Shown here: in pieces, positions 28,141 through 37,739 of the stretch
Numbering within the stretch: the first letter of the stretch is position 1
Layout of the letters: every line of letters starts with the position of its first letter
DNA from: CS1-C013 sp964347265
Lineage (GTDB): Archaea > Aenigmatarchaeota > Aenigmatarchaeia > Aenigmatarchaeales > Aenigmatarchaeaceae
Assembly (NCBI GenBank): GCA_964347265.1
Contig: CAYFXV010000002.1
Location: 1 to 64,000 of the forward strand
Length of the DNA stretch: 64,000 bases
Direction: 5' to 3'
Program-made: the position numbers and the translations under genes
The notes under the pieces: model-generated
Seen by the model: only the letters and a program-made list of their open reading frames with translations
Told to the model about the DNA's origin: nothing
Databases searched by the model: none

Positions 28141-28293
28141 TTATTGACCTTTTGGAGAAAAAAGTTGAGCTATACTAAAAGCTATTTTTTCCAACCAATC
28201 AGTATTTTCCATGAAGAAAAATATAATAAAAAATACAATTACAAATATTATTATTATTATAAAAAGTGTGCTAATTACAAATCCTTTATTCAC
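28141..28293 (-). CDS. Single-helix membrane peptide
   Basis: A 50-residue protein with one strongly hydrophobic helix (about 6-30, mostly Ile/Val/Phe). I start it at the GTG at 28293, which overlaps the stop of the upstream gene by eight bases; the open frame continues upstream but would overlap that gene by 47 bases. Its role is unknown; it is probably a small component of the same complex. Confidence 0.45.
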   Translation of the reverse strand: MNKGFVISTLFIIIIIFVIVFFIIFFFMENTDWLEKIAFSIAQLFSPKGQ

Positions 28294-28624
28294 ATTTGCT
28301 GTTTTGACCACAAGTATCACCTCTTTCAACATCAGCAGTTGTTTTACAATGTTCTTTTAAATAGCATCCACAAAAATATATATAAGTATCAGGAAAATGA
28401 GGATCATGAACAGACATACAAGATGAGCCATCAGGATTTTTTCCACAATCTTTATCTGAAGTGCAAGTTTTTTTAAACTCTTCTTCAGTCTCTTCTGTAA
28501 AAGATACCTCAGGTTTAGGCAGTTCTTTACCATAAATAAATGACCATGTAACATAGACAGAAAATAAAAAGATTAATATAGCACCAACAACTGTAACAAC
28601 TGATGTTCCCCTTTTCATATTCAT
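28286..28624 (-). CDS. Pilin-like/secreted Cys-rich protein
   Basis: A 112-residue protein with an N-terminal MNMKRGTSVVTVVGAILIFL leader-plus-helix and an outer domain with eight Cys, including TCTSDKDCGK, YFCGCYLKEHC and DTCGQNSKC, a spacing typical of small disulphide-knotted exported domains. It begins the run of short genes after the 525-residue protein. No family is recognised. Confidence 0.55.
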   Translation of the reverse strand: MNMKRGTSVVTVVGAILIFLFSVYVTWSFIYGKELPKPEVSFTEETEEEFKKTCTSDKDCGKNPDGSSCMSVHDPHFPDTYIYFCGCYLKEHCKTTADVERGDTCGQNSKCE

Positions 28625-28664
28625 AATTAATTTGAATAATACTTATATTTAATTTTTTAAAAAA

Positions 28665-30242
28665 TTATGCAATCTCAAAAATAGTTACTGACCTGTCATA
28701 GCTATCATAACAACTATGCCAAGTACCTATATCAGGACATAATGCTCCACCGCATTCTTGCCATCTTCTCCACCAATTTTTAATTATAACTCTATATGTT
28801 TTACCATCTTCAAGCACTCCATTACAACTGATAGGGGCACCCGCAGAATCAGTTGCATTTGTGCGTAGTGAAATAGGTTCTTCAAAGAAGTATTCTACAG
28901 CATCTTTACTATCATGGAGCGTACGACATTGTTTATCTCTTTGGGTTGCAGGAAGCATACAGTCATTCCAACCTGTACATGGATCACAGTCTATGTCATC
29001 AATAGGGATACCGCTCTCAGTTGCTATCTCATTCATAATAACCTGTCTAATATTAGTAGTAGTACCAGCAGGTGGTTGAACATGAAAGTCTGCAACTACT
29101 CTCGCTTCCCAATATTTGTTTCCAAGAATATTTGTCCTATAAAATTTATCATCTTTATCTAAAATATCTTCCCAAATAGTATTAAAGTTTGTTCTAATGT
29201 GGGATGCAATTCCAGCAGTGGTTCCAGGAATCATAACAAAAACAACAGAATAACGTTCACTGTCTGGTACCCAAAATACACCATATATATAATTCCAACC
29301 ATTTGTTAAAACAACTGAATTATGATCAAAAGCAGTGTCTTTAACTCTCCATATATCACCTCCCCAACTTCCATCATCCTCATTGGCTGACCACCATATC
29401 ATATCTCTTTTATTATCACAGAAATCACTATCACTGTTTCCACAAAAACAATAATCATATTGATTTATCCAATACCCACCAATCACCGGACCACACCAAC
29501 AGCCCCCCATAGTGTAGCATCTCCATCCATCAGAATAACCATACCAATTACCAATGTTATTGTTAGGACGATTCCCACCATCATCACAGTTGCCAAATTG
29601 GGCATCATTTCCTGAGTCTGCTATAAAACCTCCATCATCTCCAGGAGCAAAAGGACCAGTAGATCCATGACAAAAGAATGAACCATCAACTTGTCTACCC
29701 CTTAAATTCATGTTAATACAAATTTCATCCAAATCTGTTATTCCAATACCAGCATCTCTGCAGAGGAGACAATCAGGATATCCTTTATTAGTAAATTCTG
29801 CTTCATCTGCATCGTTTGTACTTGCAACAGTACCGTATAAGAAACTCGCTTCATCTATAAAATGTCCTTTCCCAACTTTTGATTCTTTAGTGAAAGGAAG
29901 ACCTCTTACATCAATTCCAGTCCTAGTAGCTTCTTCTCCATATTTTTTAAAATCATCAAAAATAGCTTCTGATATTAAACAAGCAATTTCTGATAAATCA
30001 TAAGAACCAGGAGCTGATGTAAATATACGTTCAGCTTTGGCATCTATAGCATTAAAAGAAGCTGTTCCTCCTTGTCCCCATTCTGGCTCAGTTGGTCTTC
30101 CTGATTCAGGACCTAATTCCCATGCATGCTCCCAATCTATATCACTTGTAGCTTGCACCCATTCAACACTAACAAACAAAAGAAGGAACATAAGAGCTAA
30201 ACAAAGAAGTACAAAAAATAAGTGTGATGACATACCTTCCAT
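28665..30242 (-). CDS. Large exported Cys- and Trp-rich protein
   Basis: A 525-residue protein with an N-terminal membrane helix (about 6-28) and a long extracytoplasmic region rich in Trp, Gly, Asp and Cys (CLLCRDAG, CWCGPVIGG, YCFCGNSDSDFC, CDPCTGWNDC). The composition fits an exposed, disulphide-stabilised domain. No family is recognised. It is located between the membrane-platform genes and the pilin-like genes, and is probably a surface or tip component of the apparatus. Confidence 0.6.
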   Translation of the reverse strand: MEGMSSHLFFVLLCLALMFLLLFVSVEWVQATSDIDWEHAWELGPESGRPTEPEWGQGGTASFNAIDAKAERIFTSAPGSYDLSEIACLISEAIFDDFKKYGEEATRTGIDVRGLPFTKESKVGKGHFIDEASFLYGTVASTNDADEAEFTNKGYPDCLLCRDAGIGITDLDEICINMNLRGRQVDGSFFCHGSTGPFAPGDDGGFIADSGNDAQFGNCDDGGNRPNNNIGNWYGYSDGWRCYTMGGCWCGPVIGGYWINQYDYCFCGNSDSDFCDNKRDMIWWSANEDDGSWGGDIWRVKDTAFDHNSVVLTNGWNYIYGVFWVPDSERYSVVFVMIPGTTAGIASHIRTNFNTIWEDILDKDDKFYRTNILGNKYWEARVVADFHVQPPAGTTTNIRQVIMNEIATESGIPIDDIDCDPCTGWNDCMLPATQRDKQCRTLHDSKDAVEYFFEEPISLRTNATDSAGAPISCNGVLEDGKTYRVIIKNWWRRWQECGGALCPDIGTWHSCYDSYDRSVTIFEIA

Positions 30243-30272
30243 AAATAAAATATTTTTAAACTCGTATATAAA

Positions 30273-30458
30273 TCAAACTGGTATTGCATGACAATGTGTT
30301 GCAGCAGCAGCACCAAATGGTATCCAAAATAAAGCACTACAAACAAGGAATTTAACTAGTTTTCCACCAGTATAATGATTTATTAAGAAGAAAAAAACAA
30401 CAATAACTATAAGAGATATAATTATAGTTCCAATGAATTTTGTCATTTCTTCTGTCAT
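30273..30458 (-). CDS. Small two-helix membrane protein
   Basis: A 61-residue protein (start at the ATG at 30458, MTEEMTKFIG) with two hydrophobic helices (about 8-24 and 34-50) and an end reading ATHCHAIPV. The open frame begins 24 bases earlier and would overlap the preceding gene. It is one of four consecutive tiny membrane proteins after the platform gene. Confidence 0.5.
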   Translation of the reverse strand: MTEEMTKFIGTIIISLIVIVVFFFLINHYTGGKLVKFLVCSALFWIPFGAAAATHCHAIPV

Positions 30459-30472
30459 GGTCACGAATATCA

Positions 30473-30694
30473 CTAAAACCAAATGAAAGTTTTGATAAAA
30501 CTTTCTATTGCTCCTCCTATTAATTGTGAAAAAAGTTTAATGAAATTAGCAAGTGCTACAAGTGCTGTTCTAACAAATTTGATACTTGTAATCTGCTCCC
30601 ATAATAATACTATTAATAAACCTAAAATAATTGCGCCAATCAGAATTGCATATGCAGCACTTATAGGCATTGCCATTAAAATACACCAAGCCAT
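30473..30694 (-). CDS. Small membrane protein
   Basis: A 73-residue protein with a hydrophobic helix (about 10-32) and an amphipathic C-terminal half (FVRTALVALANFIKLFSQLI). It overlaps the upstream frame by 19 bases. No family is recognised; position and size suggest a small subunit of the secretion or pilus platform. Confidence 0.5.
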   Translation of the reverse strand: MAWCILMAMPISAAYAILIGAIILGLLIVLLWEQITSIKFVRTALVALANFIKLFSQLIGGAIESFIKTFIWF

Positions 30695-30873
30695 TTAGCT
30701 AATTCTTTTAAACCATTAAAAAGATAAGCAACCCAACTTCCTCCTAATTTGGGTGTGAGTATGAAAATAACTGTAATGAAAATTGCTATGAACATTAAAA
30801 CTAAGAAAAGTTTAACTGGTAAACCAAATAATCTTTCTCGTTGACCTAACATTTTAACACTTTTGATTATCAA
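30676..30873 (-). CDS. Small membrane protein
   Basis: A 65-residue protein with one hydrophobic helix (about 20-40) and an amphipathic end (LFNGLKELAKWLGVF). The start overlaps the previous stop as ATGA, so translation is coupled. The function is unknown. Confidence 0.5.
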   Translation of the reverse strand: MIIKSVKMLGQRERLFGLPVKLFLVLMFIAIFITVIFILTPKLGGSWVAYLFNGLKELAKWLGVF

Positions 30874-30992
30874 GGATTTACGCTAACTTGGACTTTTATG
30901 ATATTAACCATTAGATAGTTGCCTATTAATAGTATTAATGCTCCAACCATAATTCCAATTGCTATATAAACTAACAGTTCTGCAACTCTCAT
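30870..30992 (-). CDS. 40-residue membrane peptide coupled to the platform gene
   Basis: A frame of 40 codons (starts MRVAELLVYIAIGIMVGALI) that is almost entirely one membrane helix. Its ATG shares a base with the stop of the platform-protein gene (TAATG), and its own stop overlaps the next start (ATGA). This unbroken chain of overlaps argues that it is real although very short. Confidence 0.5.
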   Translation of the reverse strand: MRVAELLVYIAIGIMVGALILLIGNYLMVNIIKVQVSVNP

Positions 30993-33082
30993 TAAACCGC
31001 CGGAGCTAACATACCCTCTATTGTTCCCCCAAACATACTATACGTGCCAAGCCAACTTATAATATATATTACAATTCCAATTAATAAAATAGTCCATATA
31101 TTATTTCTCACACCAACAGGATCTTCTCCATATTTAATGCCGTTTAAAAATATTGAAAGAAGAACAGCAGTTTCAATCATATAAATACCAACTATTAATT
31201 GAAATACAGGAGCTGTAATAGGCAATTCTCCTCCCATTGCCCAAGGAATCAACATCAATGATTGGGCTGCTCCCATGCCAGGACCGGCTGCTCCAATTAT
31301 GCTCTGCATAGCAGCTCCTAAATTCCCTAGTATTTGTAATATAATGACAGCCAAAGTTACTGTCACGCCTGCAACTAATGGAGATAAAATCATTGCTAAA
31401 AATTTCATGCTAGAAATTGTTTCACCTAAAATTTCTTCTATCTCTTCTTTAACCTCATGTACTCCTTTCAAATATCTTGATATAACAACCATTGAGCTTG
31501 CAGCTGTTTTAACACTCTTCTTTGAAGATTGAATTACTGCTTGCATTATTGATTGAATTAGGCTAGAAGGAAAATACCATATTGCTCCAACCTCTTTATC
31601 AAACAAGGCTTGTTCAAATGTATAACCAAACTTTCTCATATTCAAGCTGATTAGCTCAAATAACTCAGATACTTTTAATTCTTTTAGATTTTCTCTTACT
31701 ATATCTACTGATTGTTCTAAAGGAGTACCTCCTGCAATTATATTACCAAGTTGGAATAAAGCCACTGCAAACTCGTTTTCTATTTTTTCTATATCCCTTC
31801 TAACCTTGATTTTTTGATGACTATCTAAAAATGCATAAATACCTACTATTAGAGCTAGTCCTAAAACAATTATCATAGAAAAACTAACAGAATAATAGGT
31901 ATCAGGATTATCTAATCCAATTAATCCTACAAATAAGAATGGTAAGGATATGAGAAGAGCTATTGGCCATATTGGAATAGTAGCATTTCCTAAAATAAAC
32001 TTTCCCATTGGAGGAATTCCTTTTGCTTTGGATATGTCTGGTGGAGAAAATGTTGGAGGTTTGGTTGATAATATATGATTAACAATAAAATAGAGACACA
32101 ATGGCAAAAGTATATCATAACCAAAAACCACAAAACTTGGTTTTACTTTTTCTGAAATAAATATCAAGACTATTGGAAATAGGACCAAACCCATAACAGG
32201 AAGCAGAATACCCATTGCATAAATGAGTGTCATTGGCATTCTTAGTTCTGCTGCATAATGTTTGGCTCTTTCTCTTGTTCCATTTAATATAACATCTATT
32301 GTTTCATTATAAACCATCTCTCTTCTTTTGCTTTCAATTGCAGAACCTCTTAAAAGATTTAGAGCTTCTGAAAATTCTTTGTTTTTATCCTTCCATTTGG
32401 TTATATAAACAATTAAAGCTTCATCAGCTGAAGAATATTTTCCAATTTCTATGTCCCACAAAAGTTTTCTTAAGTCCCAACCCAAAGGACTGTCTAGATT
32501 TCGAGATGCAAATTTTATTGCTCCTTCCATATTAGGAGAACCTCTCATATAAATGACCATGTATAAAATTGCAAGAACAGCATCAGAAGACATTTGCACG
32601 CTCATTGATTTTGCTCTAGCAGCTGGAAATTTATAAAAATACAAAAATGCTCCTAAAGCTATAATAAAACCAAACCAACCTAAAATATCACCAGAACCAA
32701 AAAAGACAATATAAAACATGGCTATGACAATCATTACTAGACCTATCAGAATTGCCAAAGAGAATGTTCCTTTAGGGGTTGCATTTATGTAAGCAGCCCT
32801 TAAATCAGTTAAAATTTCTTCTCTCATTTTTTTATCAGGATCTATTGGAAACAAACCTTCTGCAAAACGACAAGCCTTTTCATACAGTGTTTTTGGTTTT
32901 ATTTTAACTTCTTCTAAAAATTTTATGTATTCATGCGGATATGGGTAGAATTCTCTTTTTTCAGGTATTTGTATTTGACTAACTTTCAAAGCTTTTTCTA
33001 ATTCTAATCTTTTAACTTCTTCAGCTTTCATCAAAGCTTTTGCAGATTTCTTTTTTTTCTTTCTTCTCAGAGTAATTTCCAT
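30992..33082 (-). CDS. Type IV pilus/type II secretion inner-membrane platform protein (TadC/FlaJ/GspF-like)
   Basis: A 696-residue membrane protein with a basic N-terminus (RRKKKKKSAKALMK), a first set of helices (about 105-155 and 285-345), a large cytoplasmic loop, and a second set (about 370-440 and 560-690). Two GspF-type helical domains can be made out (EIGKYSSADEALIVYI and IVRENLKELKVSELFELI). Archaeal FlaJ/TadC proteins are usually shorter. It anchors the assembly ATPase, whose gene directly precedes it (TAATG overlap, one base shared). Confidence 0.8.
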   Translation of the reverse strand: MEITLRRKKKKKSAKALMKAEEVKRLELEKALKVSQIQIPEKREFYPYPHEYIKFLEEVKIKPKTLYEKACRFAEGLFPIDPDKKMREEILTDLRAAYINATPKGTFSLAILIGLVMIVIAMFYIVFFGSGDILGWFGFIIALGAFLYFYKFPAARAKSMSVQMSSDAVLAILYMVIYMRGSPNMEGAIKFASRNLDSPLGWDLRKLLWDIEIGKYSSADEALIVYITKWKDKNKEFSEALNLLRGSAIESKRREMVYNETIDVILNGTRERAKHYAAELRMPMTLIYAMGILLPVMGLVLFPIVLIFISEKVKPSFVVFGYDILLPLCLYFIVNHILSTKPPTFSPPDISKAKGIPPMGKFILGNATIPIWPIALLISLPFLFVGLIGLDNPDTYYSVSFSMIIVLGLALIVGIYAFLDSHQKIKVRRDIEKIENEFAVALFQLGNIIAGGTPLEQSVDIVRENLKELKVSELFELISLNMRKFGYTFEQALFDKEVGAIWYFPSSLIQSIMQAVIQSSKKSVKTAASSMVVISRYLKGVHEVKEEIEEILGETISSMKFLAMILSPLVAGVTVTLAVIILQILGNLGAAMQSIIGAAGPGMGAAQSLMLIPWAMGGELPITAPVFQLIVGIYMIETAVLLSIFLNGIKYGEDPVGVRNNIWTILLIGIVIYIISWLGTYSMFGGTIEGMLAPAV

Positions 33083-35319
33083 TAAATAGCCTTTGCATAT
33101 TTCTTAAACCAATTCAACCAATCTTCATAAACTTTTTTACTATCAACAATTCCTACTTCTTTTCTAGATTTTTCAGCGAACTCATGAAACATTTGATTTA
33201 TTTTTATTGTTGTTTCAGCTTCTAACAAATCTAAATTATTAACTTTTTTAGCAATATCAACAACGGCATCTAAAATTTTAGCTCTTAACAAAATATTATC
33301 CCAAATAAGTTCCCATCTTCCTGTCCATCCAGGAACTCTTTCAGCAATTTGATTTAAAATATATGATTCACCATTTACTAGAGTGTCAGTTGGTTTTAAA
33401 CTATCATCAGAAGCATGATATTCCATAAGATTTACAAAACCTCCTTCATCAGCAGGATCTTTTTTCCAGTGCTTTCTAATCTCTGTTACTTCTACTATTC
33501 TTCTAAATGTTCTTAATCCGTCTGGAGTTTTTAATTTATTACAAACAATAACTAGATCAGTTGCTTTAAAGCTTGTTGGGGGAACTCCTAAATCATTTAC
33601 AATTCTATCAAAAACACCATAAGCAGAATCACCGTGGATTGTTCCAGCAACAACATTTGCCATTGCTCCAATTCTCATTGCTTCAAACAAGGCTTTGGCT
33701 TCCACAGATCTTATTTCTCCTATAAATAAGCAAGAATCTCCTAATCTTAATGCAGTTCTAACAACTTCTTCTGCAGGTAATTCTAACTCAACTCTTGTTA
33801 TAACTGATCTAGATTTTAATCTTTCAATGTTATAACCTAAATTTCTTAAACTTTCAACTGGTAATTCAAGTGTATCCTCTGAAACTAATATTCTATAATA
33901 AGGCAATATCTGTAACATAGTTGAGCCTAGAAAAGATGTTTTTCCAGCACCTCTTGTACCTGCTACTAAATAAGCTCTTCCATAAGATGCTAAAAACCAC
34001 ATCAGTGCTCCAAACAAACTGTTCATGAATTTTTGATTTATAAATAAGGGAAACGTCCATGGTTTAAATCTATGTCTTCTTATTGCAAATCCTAATCCAT
34101 CTGGAGATAATCTTGGATTTATTGCAGCAATTCTTGCAACTCCACCAGGAACAGAAACTTCTGCATCTAAAACTGGATTTGCTTCATCCAAAGGTCTACC
34201 TGATATAAGTTTAAATCTTGTTGCCCATCTATCGCCATCTGCTACTGTAGGAACTAGATTTGTTTCACATTCTTCAAAATCTTGATGATTTATAAAAAGG
34301 GGCAGATTTCCTAATGGCGAATTAATGAAAATGTCTTGTACCCTATCGTCTCTTAACAAAATTTCTAGTATTCCTAAACCAGCAGTGTATCTTGTTAGCA
34401 TCTCTGCTAGTTTTTCCATTTGTTCAGATTTAATGGTTTTTCCCATTTCTTCTGCTAAATCCTCTAATAATTCTAAACTTAAGGTATGAAAGAGTTCTCT
34501 CATTTTTTCTTGTTCAGCTATTTCTAATTCTTTTGGCCTTCTCCTTTCTAAAATTCTTCTTGCAGCATCTAAAAGAGTATACTCTTCCTCACTTAATCTA
34601 AATTCAGGAGGAACAACATGATAGACATATCTTATTTTTTCAGGAACTTTAAATATTTCAACATCAGTGTCCCAAACTTTGTATTTTGCAACAGGTTCTC
34701 CTGGAGGTGCTTGTGCCATGAATTTCGTATACATAAAGTTTGGTCTTATTGTTGGTTTGAAAAACTTTCTATATAATTTTCTATCACCAATATGATATCC
34801 AACTAAAAATGGTTTTGTTTTTTGAATTAATTCACACTCATCTAGAAGCTTTTTCAAGGGAAACAAAGCATTTTTAAGATAATGGTCTACACACTTTGCA
34901 TATTCTTCTGAAGATTTAGCTTTAGTTTTTAAATGTCTAATTTCTCTTGTTAAGTTTAAATAAGCACCAATTGGATCACCTCTTAATTGTAATGTTACTA
35001 GATCTCTTAACCAATCATACCATAGTCCTAGATACTTTGCACATTTTCCTGTTGCAATGTTTTTTATTGAGACTATTCTCTCTTTTTTCAAGGCTGTCAT
35101 TATAGCACTAGCAATTTCCATTAACATTCTTGTCTGATCATAATCATACTCATATTCTCTTGTTTCTGCTAAAACAATTCCAACAATCTTTTTTTCTTCA
35201 ATTAATTTTTCAATAACCCTAGCCATTACAACATCAGAATCTTCAAGTGTGAACCCGAAGATAGAACCTAAACAATTCATTCTCAAGATTCCTTCTTTAA
35301 TTTCAGTCTCAAAAACCAC
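33082..35319 (-). CDS. Type II/IV secretion-pilus assembly ATPase (TadA/FlaI/GspE-like)
   Basis: A 745-residue ATPase of the archaeal secretion superfamily. An unusual N-terminal half of about 270 residues precedes the usual N-domain. The core has Walker A AGTRGAGKTSFLGS (about 453-466), the Asp box RILVSEDTLELP, Walker B SCLFIGEIRSVEAK and the His box VVAGTIHGDSAYGVFDRI. It powers subunit extraction from the membrane. The start is a GTG. The platform-protein gene overlaps its stop, so the pair forms the motor unit. Archaeal FlaI/PilB proteins are near 500 residues, so this one is long. Confidence 0.9.
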   Translation of the reverse strand: MVFETEIKEGILRMNCLGSIFGFTLEDSDVVMARVIEKLIEEKKIVGIVLAETREYEYDYDQTRMLMEIASAIMTALKKERIVSIKNIATGKCAKYLGLWYDWLRDLVTLQLRGDPIGAYLNLTREIRHLKTKAKSSEEYAKCVDHYLKNALFPLKKLLDECELIQKTKPFLVGYHIGDRKLYRKFFKPTIRPNFMYTKFMAQAPPGEPVAKYKVWDTDVEIFKVPEKIRYVYHVVPPEFRLSEEEYTLLDAARRILERRRPKELEIAEQEKMRELFHTLSLELLEDLAEEMGKTIKSEQMEKLAEMLTRYTAGLGILEILLRDDRVQDIFINSPLGNLPLFINHQDFEECETNLVPTVADGDRWATRFKLISGRPLDEANPVLDAEVSVPGGVARIAAINPRLSPDGLGFAIRRHRFKPWTFPLFINQKFMNSLFGALMWFLASYGRAYLVAGTRGAGKTSFLGSTMLQILPYYRILVSEDTLELPVESLRNLGYNIERLKSRSVITRVELELPAEEVVRTALRLGDSCLFIGEIRSVEAKALFEAMRIGAMANVVAGTIHGDSAYGVFDRIVNDLGVPPTSFKATDLVIVCNKLKTPDGLRTFRRIVEVTEIRKHWKKDPADEGGFVNLMEYHASDDSLKPTDTLVNGESYILNQIAERVPGWTGRWELIWDNILLRAKILDAVVDIAKKVNNLDLLEAETTIKINQMFHEFAEKSRKEVGIVDSKKVYEDWLNWFKKYAKAI

Positions 35320-35384
35320 TAAGACACCCTTAAATTATATTCAATATTTATATTAACATTCTAATAATAATATTTGTTGATTTA

Positions 35385-35774
35385 ATGGCAGAAAAAGGCA
35401 TTGAAACTGTTCTAAATGAAATTGTAAGAAGGACTAATGAAACTTTTAGAAGATTGAGAGATTTAGAAGAAAGAGATGCTTTAATTGAAAACCGAATTGA
35501 CACTTTAGAGAGTACTGTTTTAAGAATAGAAGAAGAACAAAAAAATATTAAAGAAGCATTAACAGCAAAAATCGATGAAATAGAAAAAAATATAATTAGG
35601 ATTGATAATGAATTATTAAGGATTAATAAGAATTTAGAGAAGGCAGCTAAAAAAACAGAGTTAAAAGAATTAGAGAATATAATATCAATTTATAATCCAA
35701 TAAGAACAAAATTTATAACAGAAGAAGAAGCAGAAAGAATAATAGAAGAGAGGTTAAGAAATGTTTCCGTTTAG
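35385..35774 (+). CDS. Coiled-coil protein
   Basis: A 129-residue protein that is almost wholly heptad-like coiled coil (RLRDLEERDALIENRI, then alternating Glu/Lys/Ile), with an end that turns compact (EEAERIIEERLRNVSV). It is transcribed divergently from the secretion ATPase. Its last 14 bases overlap the next coiled-coil gene. It may be a scaffold for the apparatus in the way of FlaC/D/E proteins, but this is inference from position. Confidence 0.6.
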   Translation: MAEKGIETVLNEIVRRTNETFRRLRDLEERDALIENRIDTLESTVLRIEEEQKNIKEALTAKIDEIEKNIIRIDNELLRINKNLEKAAKKTELKELENIISIYNPIRTKFITEEEAERIIEERLRNVSV

Positions 35775-36531
35775 TATAGGTAAAAAGAAAAAGGAAAAGA
35801 AAAAGGTTTATATTCCTGTTGATCTTGTTTTAAGATATTCTGGCCAAGGTCTTTCTGAACCTGATATAATTGCTAGATTAGAAGCACAGGGATTTCCTCA
35901 ACATCATATTGATAAAGCTTTAAGAATTGCTTTAAGGGAAAAAGTGATTTCTGGTGCACCACCAACACCAATGGCAACACTTGAAGAACCTGTACCAGAA
36001 GTACCATCACCAATGCCATTTGGAGAAGTTCCTACAGGAGCTCCTATTGAAGAGCATTTTGAAGGACCCGTTCTAATGGGAGAAGCAAGAAGTCCAATGC
36101 CATTGGGCTATCCTCCTGAAAGAATTATACAAAGACCTCCAAAGGCTCCACAACCAATAACAGAGCAGCCTGAAGTTAGAAGAGCTGAATCACTACCACC
36201 AACTGAAATAACTGTTGAAGAAATTATTGAAGCAATAGTGTCTGAAAGATGGAGAGATTTTGAGGAAAGATTAAGTGCTTTTGAAAAAAGAGATTTGCAA
36301 TTGCAACATCAGATTGAAGCATTGAGAAAAGAAGTTGATGCTATTGAAAGAGTTTTAGAAGAAAAAGAGAAAACCATGATTTCTAAACTTGAAGAGTTTG
36401 GAGGCTCTATTGAAGGCATACAAGGAAGAATTGGTGGTATTGAAAGAGTCTTTAAAGACTTTCTACCAGAATTAACAACTAATATTAAAACTATGTCTAG
36501 TTTAGTAGAAAAAATGAAAAAAGAAAAATAA
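35761..36531 (+). CDS. Coiled-coil protein with N-terminal helical domain and Pro-rich linker
   Basis: A 256-residue protein: a basic start (KKKKEKKK), a small helical domain (about 18-60, SEPDIIARLEAQGFPQHH, like UBA/helix-turn repeats), a Pro/Glu-rich linker (about 65-145) and a C-terminal coiled coil (about 150-256) that ends PELTTNIKTMSSLVEKMKKE. The last part recalls the conserved C-terminal stretch of archaellum FlaC/FlaD-type proteins, only weakly. It overlaps the preceding gene. Confidence 0.6.
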   Translation: MFPFSIGKKKKEKKKVYIPVDLVLRYSGQGLSEPDIIARLEAQGFPQHHIDKALRIALREKVISGAPPTPMATLEEPVPEVPSPMPFGEVPTGAPIEEHFEGPVLMGEARSPMPLGYPPERIIQRPPKAPQPITEQPEVRRAESLPPTEITVEEIIEAIVSERWRDFEERLSAFEKRDLQLQHQIEALRKEVDAIERVLEEKEKTMISKLEEFGGSIEGIQGRIGGIERVFKDFLPELTTNIKTMSSLVEKMKKEK

Positions 36532-36554
36532 AAAAGTCACTGAAATCAAGAGTC

Positions 36555-37073
36555 TTAAAATCCTTTAGCTTCTGAAAGCATCCATAAGACTGCAACACCG
36601 ACTATGATTAATAGCCAAGTTCCCATACTAAATGCAGGTATACCGATTCCAAGTAAAGCGAAACCACCTACAGCCCAAAATACTGCTACTGCGATTATAA
36701 ACATTACTGCAGCAGCTGCTGTTGAGTGCATTTTAATGAAAGGTACGTGTTGACCTTCTTTTGTTGTACCTCCTGTTCCTGCTACTTCAAGTAATGCTAT
36801 TAAAGCTAGAGCTCCTATTGCAACAGCAACCAAACCTGTTGACATACCAGCTATTACTGAAATCAAAGTTGCTGGAACTGCCATTAATACTAGGAATCCA
36901 ACTGCTATAGATATTAATGCAGCTGGTGCTCTACCTAAAATCTTTGCTTTACTTAAAACACCGAATACTATTGCGAATGTCAATACCCACAATAAAATGT
37001 GAGGTAGACCTATTGCTGTCAATGGACAACCTGCACCAGGGGGACATACCATGCTTAATATTCCGTTAGGCAT
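36555..37073 (-). CDS. Five-helix membrane protein
   Basis: A 172-residue protein with about five hydrophobic helices and a short N-terminal lumenal loop (PNGILSMVCPPGAGCPL). I start it at the ATG (37073) preceded by GGTGA. It resembles the next two upstream genes in helix number and size (AIVFGVLSKAKILGR versus AVVYGILSHIELPKS), so the three are likely paralogs. The function is unknown; position suggests a membrane complex of the pilus-like system. Confidence 0.65.
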   Translation of the reverse strand: MPNGILSMVCPPGAGCPLTAIGLPHILLWVLTFAIVFGVLSKAKILGRAPAALISIAVGFLVLMAVPATLISVIAGMSTGLVAVAIGALALIALLEVAGTGGTTKEGQHVPFIKMHSTAAAAVMFIIAVAVFWAVGGFALLGIGIPAFSMGTWLLIIVGVAVLWMLSEAKGF

Positions 37074-37090
37074 ATTTTTCACCAATTTTT

Positions 37091-37669
37091 TTATTTTTCA
37101 CCACTTTCTTTAACTAATATCCAAACACTTGCCACCATAACAATAAGGAAAACTCCAATTGCTAACACTGATTGTGAAATTGCTATTGTTGGAATTGCTA
37201 TGAAATTCAAGCCTCCTGCTCCAACGAACACCAATATTGCAATTATTATTAAAGCTGCTCCAAAAAACCTTGGATGTTTGGAAAATATGTGTTCTCCTCC
37301 TGCTTTTGTTTGAGTTATTTCAAGGAAGATCATTGTAACTATTAATCCAAAAGCAACCACTATTGCAGATGTGCTTAAAGTACTAAGGAATGTAGCAGCT
37401 TGTGTTCCTGCAGCAGCTACTAATACTAGGAATGAAGCAACTATTGATATCACTCCTCTAGCTGTTATTGATTTAGGCAATTCTATATGAGACAATATTC
37501 CATATACTACTGCTAAGGTTAATAGCCAAAGTAAGACTAACTGAAATCCAGCATTTCTCAATGTGACTATCATTGACTCAATTGGATTTGCAAAGGCTGG
37601 AGTTGCAGCTATTAAAAACCCTAGCAAAAATGCCCATGTTTTTTCAATGTTTTCAGTTAGTTTATTCAT
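37091..37669 (-). CDS. Membrane protein with signal peptide, paralog of neighbours
   Basis: A 192-residue protein: N-terminal helix ending in an AFA-N signal-type site (about 12-32), then about five helices. The start at 37669 has a GGTGGT ribosome site and sits about 37 bases from a strong TATA box (37705-37724). The frame upstream of the ATG is non-coding. It shares VVYGILS and GARPF-like helix patterns with the gene at 36555. Confidence 0.65.
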   Translation of the reverse strand: MNKLTENIEKTWAFLLGFLIAATPAFANPIESMIVTLRNAGFQLVLLWLLTLAVVYGILSHIELPKSITARGVISIVASFLVLVAAAGTQAATFLSTLSTSAIVVAFGLIVTMIFLEITQTKAGGEHIFSKHPRFFGAALIIIAILVFVGAGGLNFIAIPTIAISQSVLAIGVFLIVMVASVWILVKESGEK

Positions 37670-37704
37670 ATTACTACCACCTAGTAATATATTGCTTAGA
37701 AGTT

Positions 37705-37724
37705 GTATATAAAGGTATCGTTTT
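37705..37724 (-). promoter_or_regulatory. Promoter with 20-bp element shared with the gene at 39770
   Basis: On the minus strand the bases AAAACGATACCTTTATATAC are identical to the plus-strand promoter at 39719-39738. They contain the TATA box TTTATATA and an upstream BRE-like CGATACC. The start codon at 37669 is about 37 bases downstream, with a similar distance at the other site. Confidence 0.6.
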
Positions 37725-37739
37725 ACTACTTTTTGATGA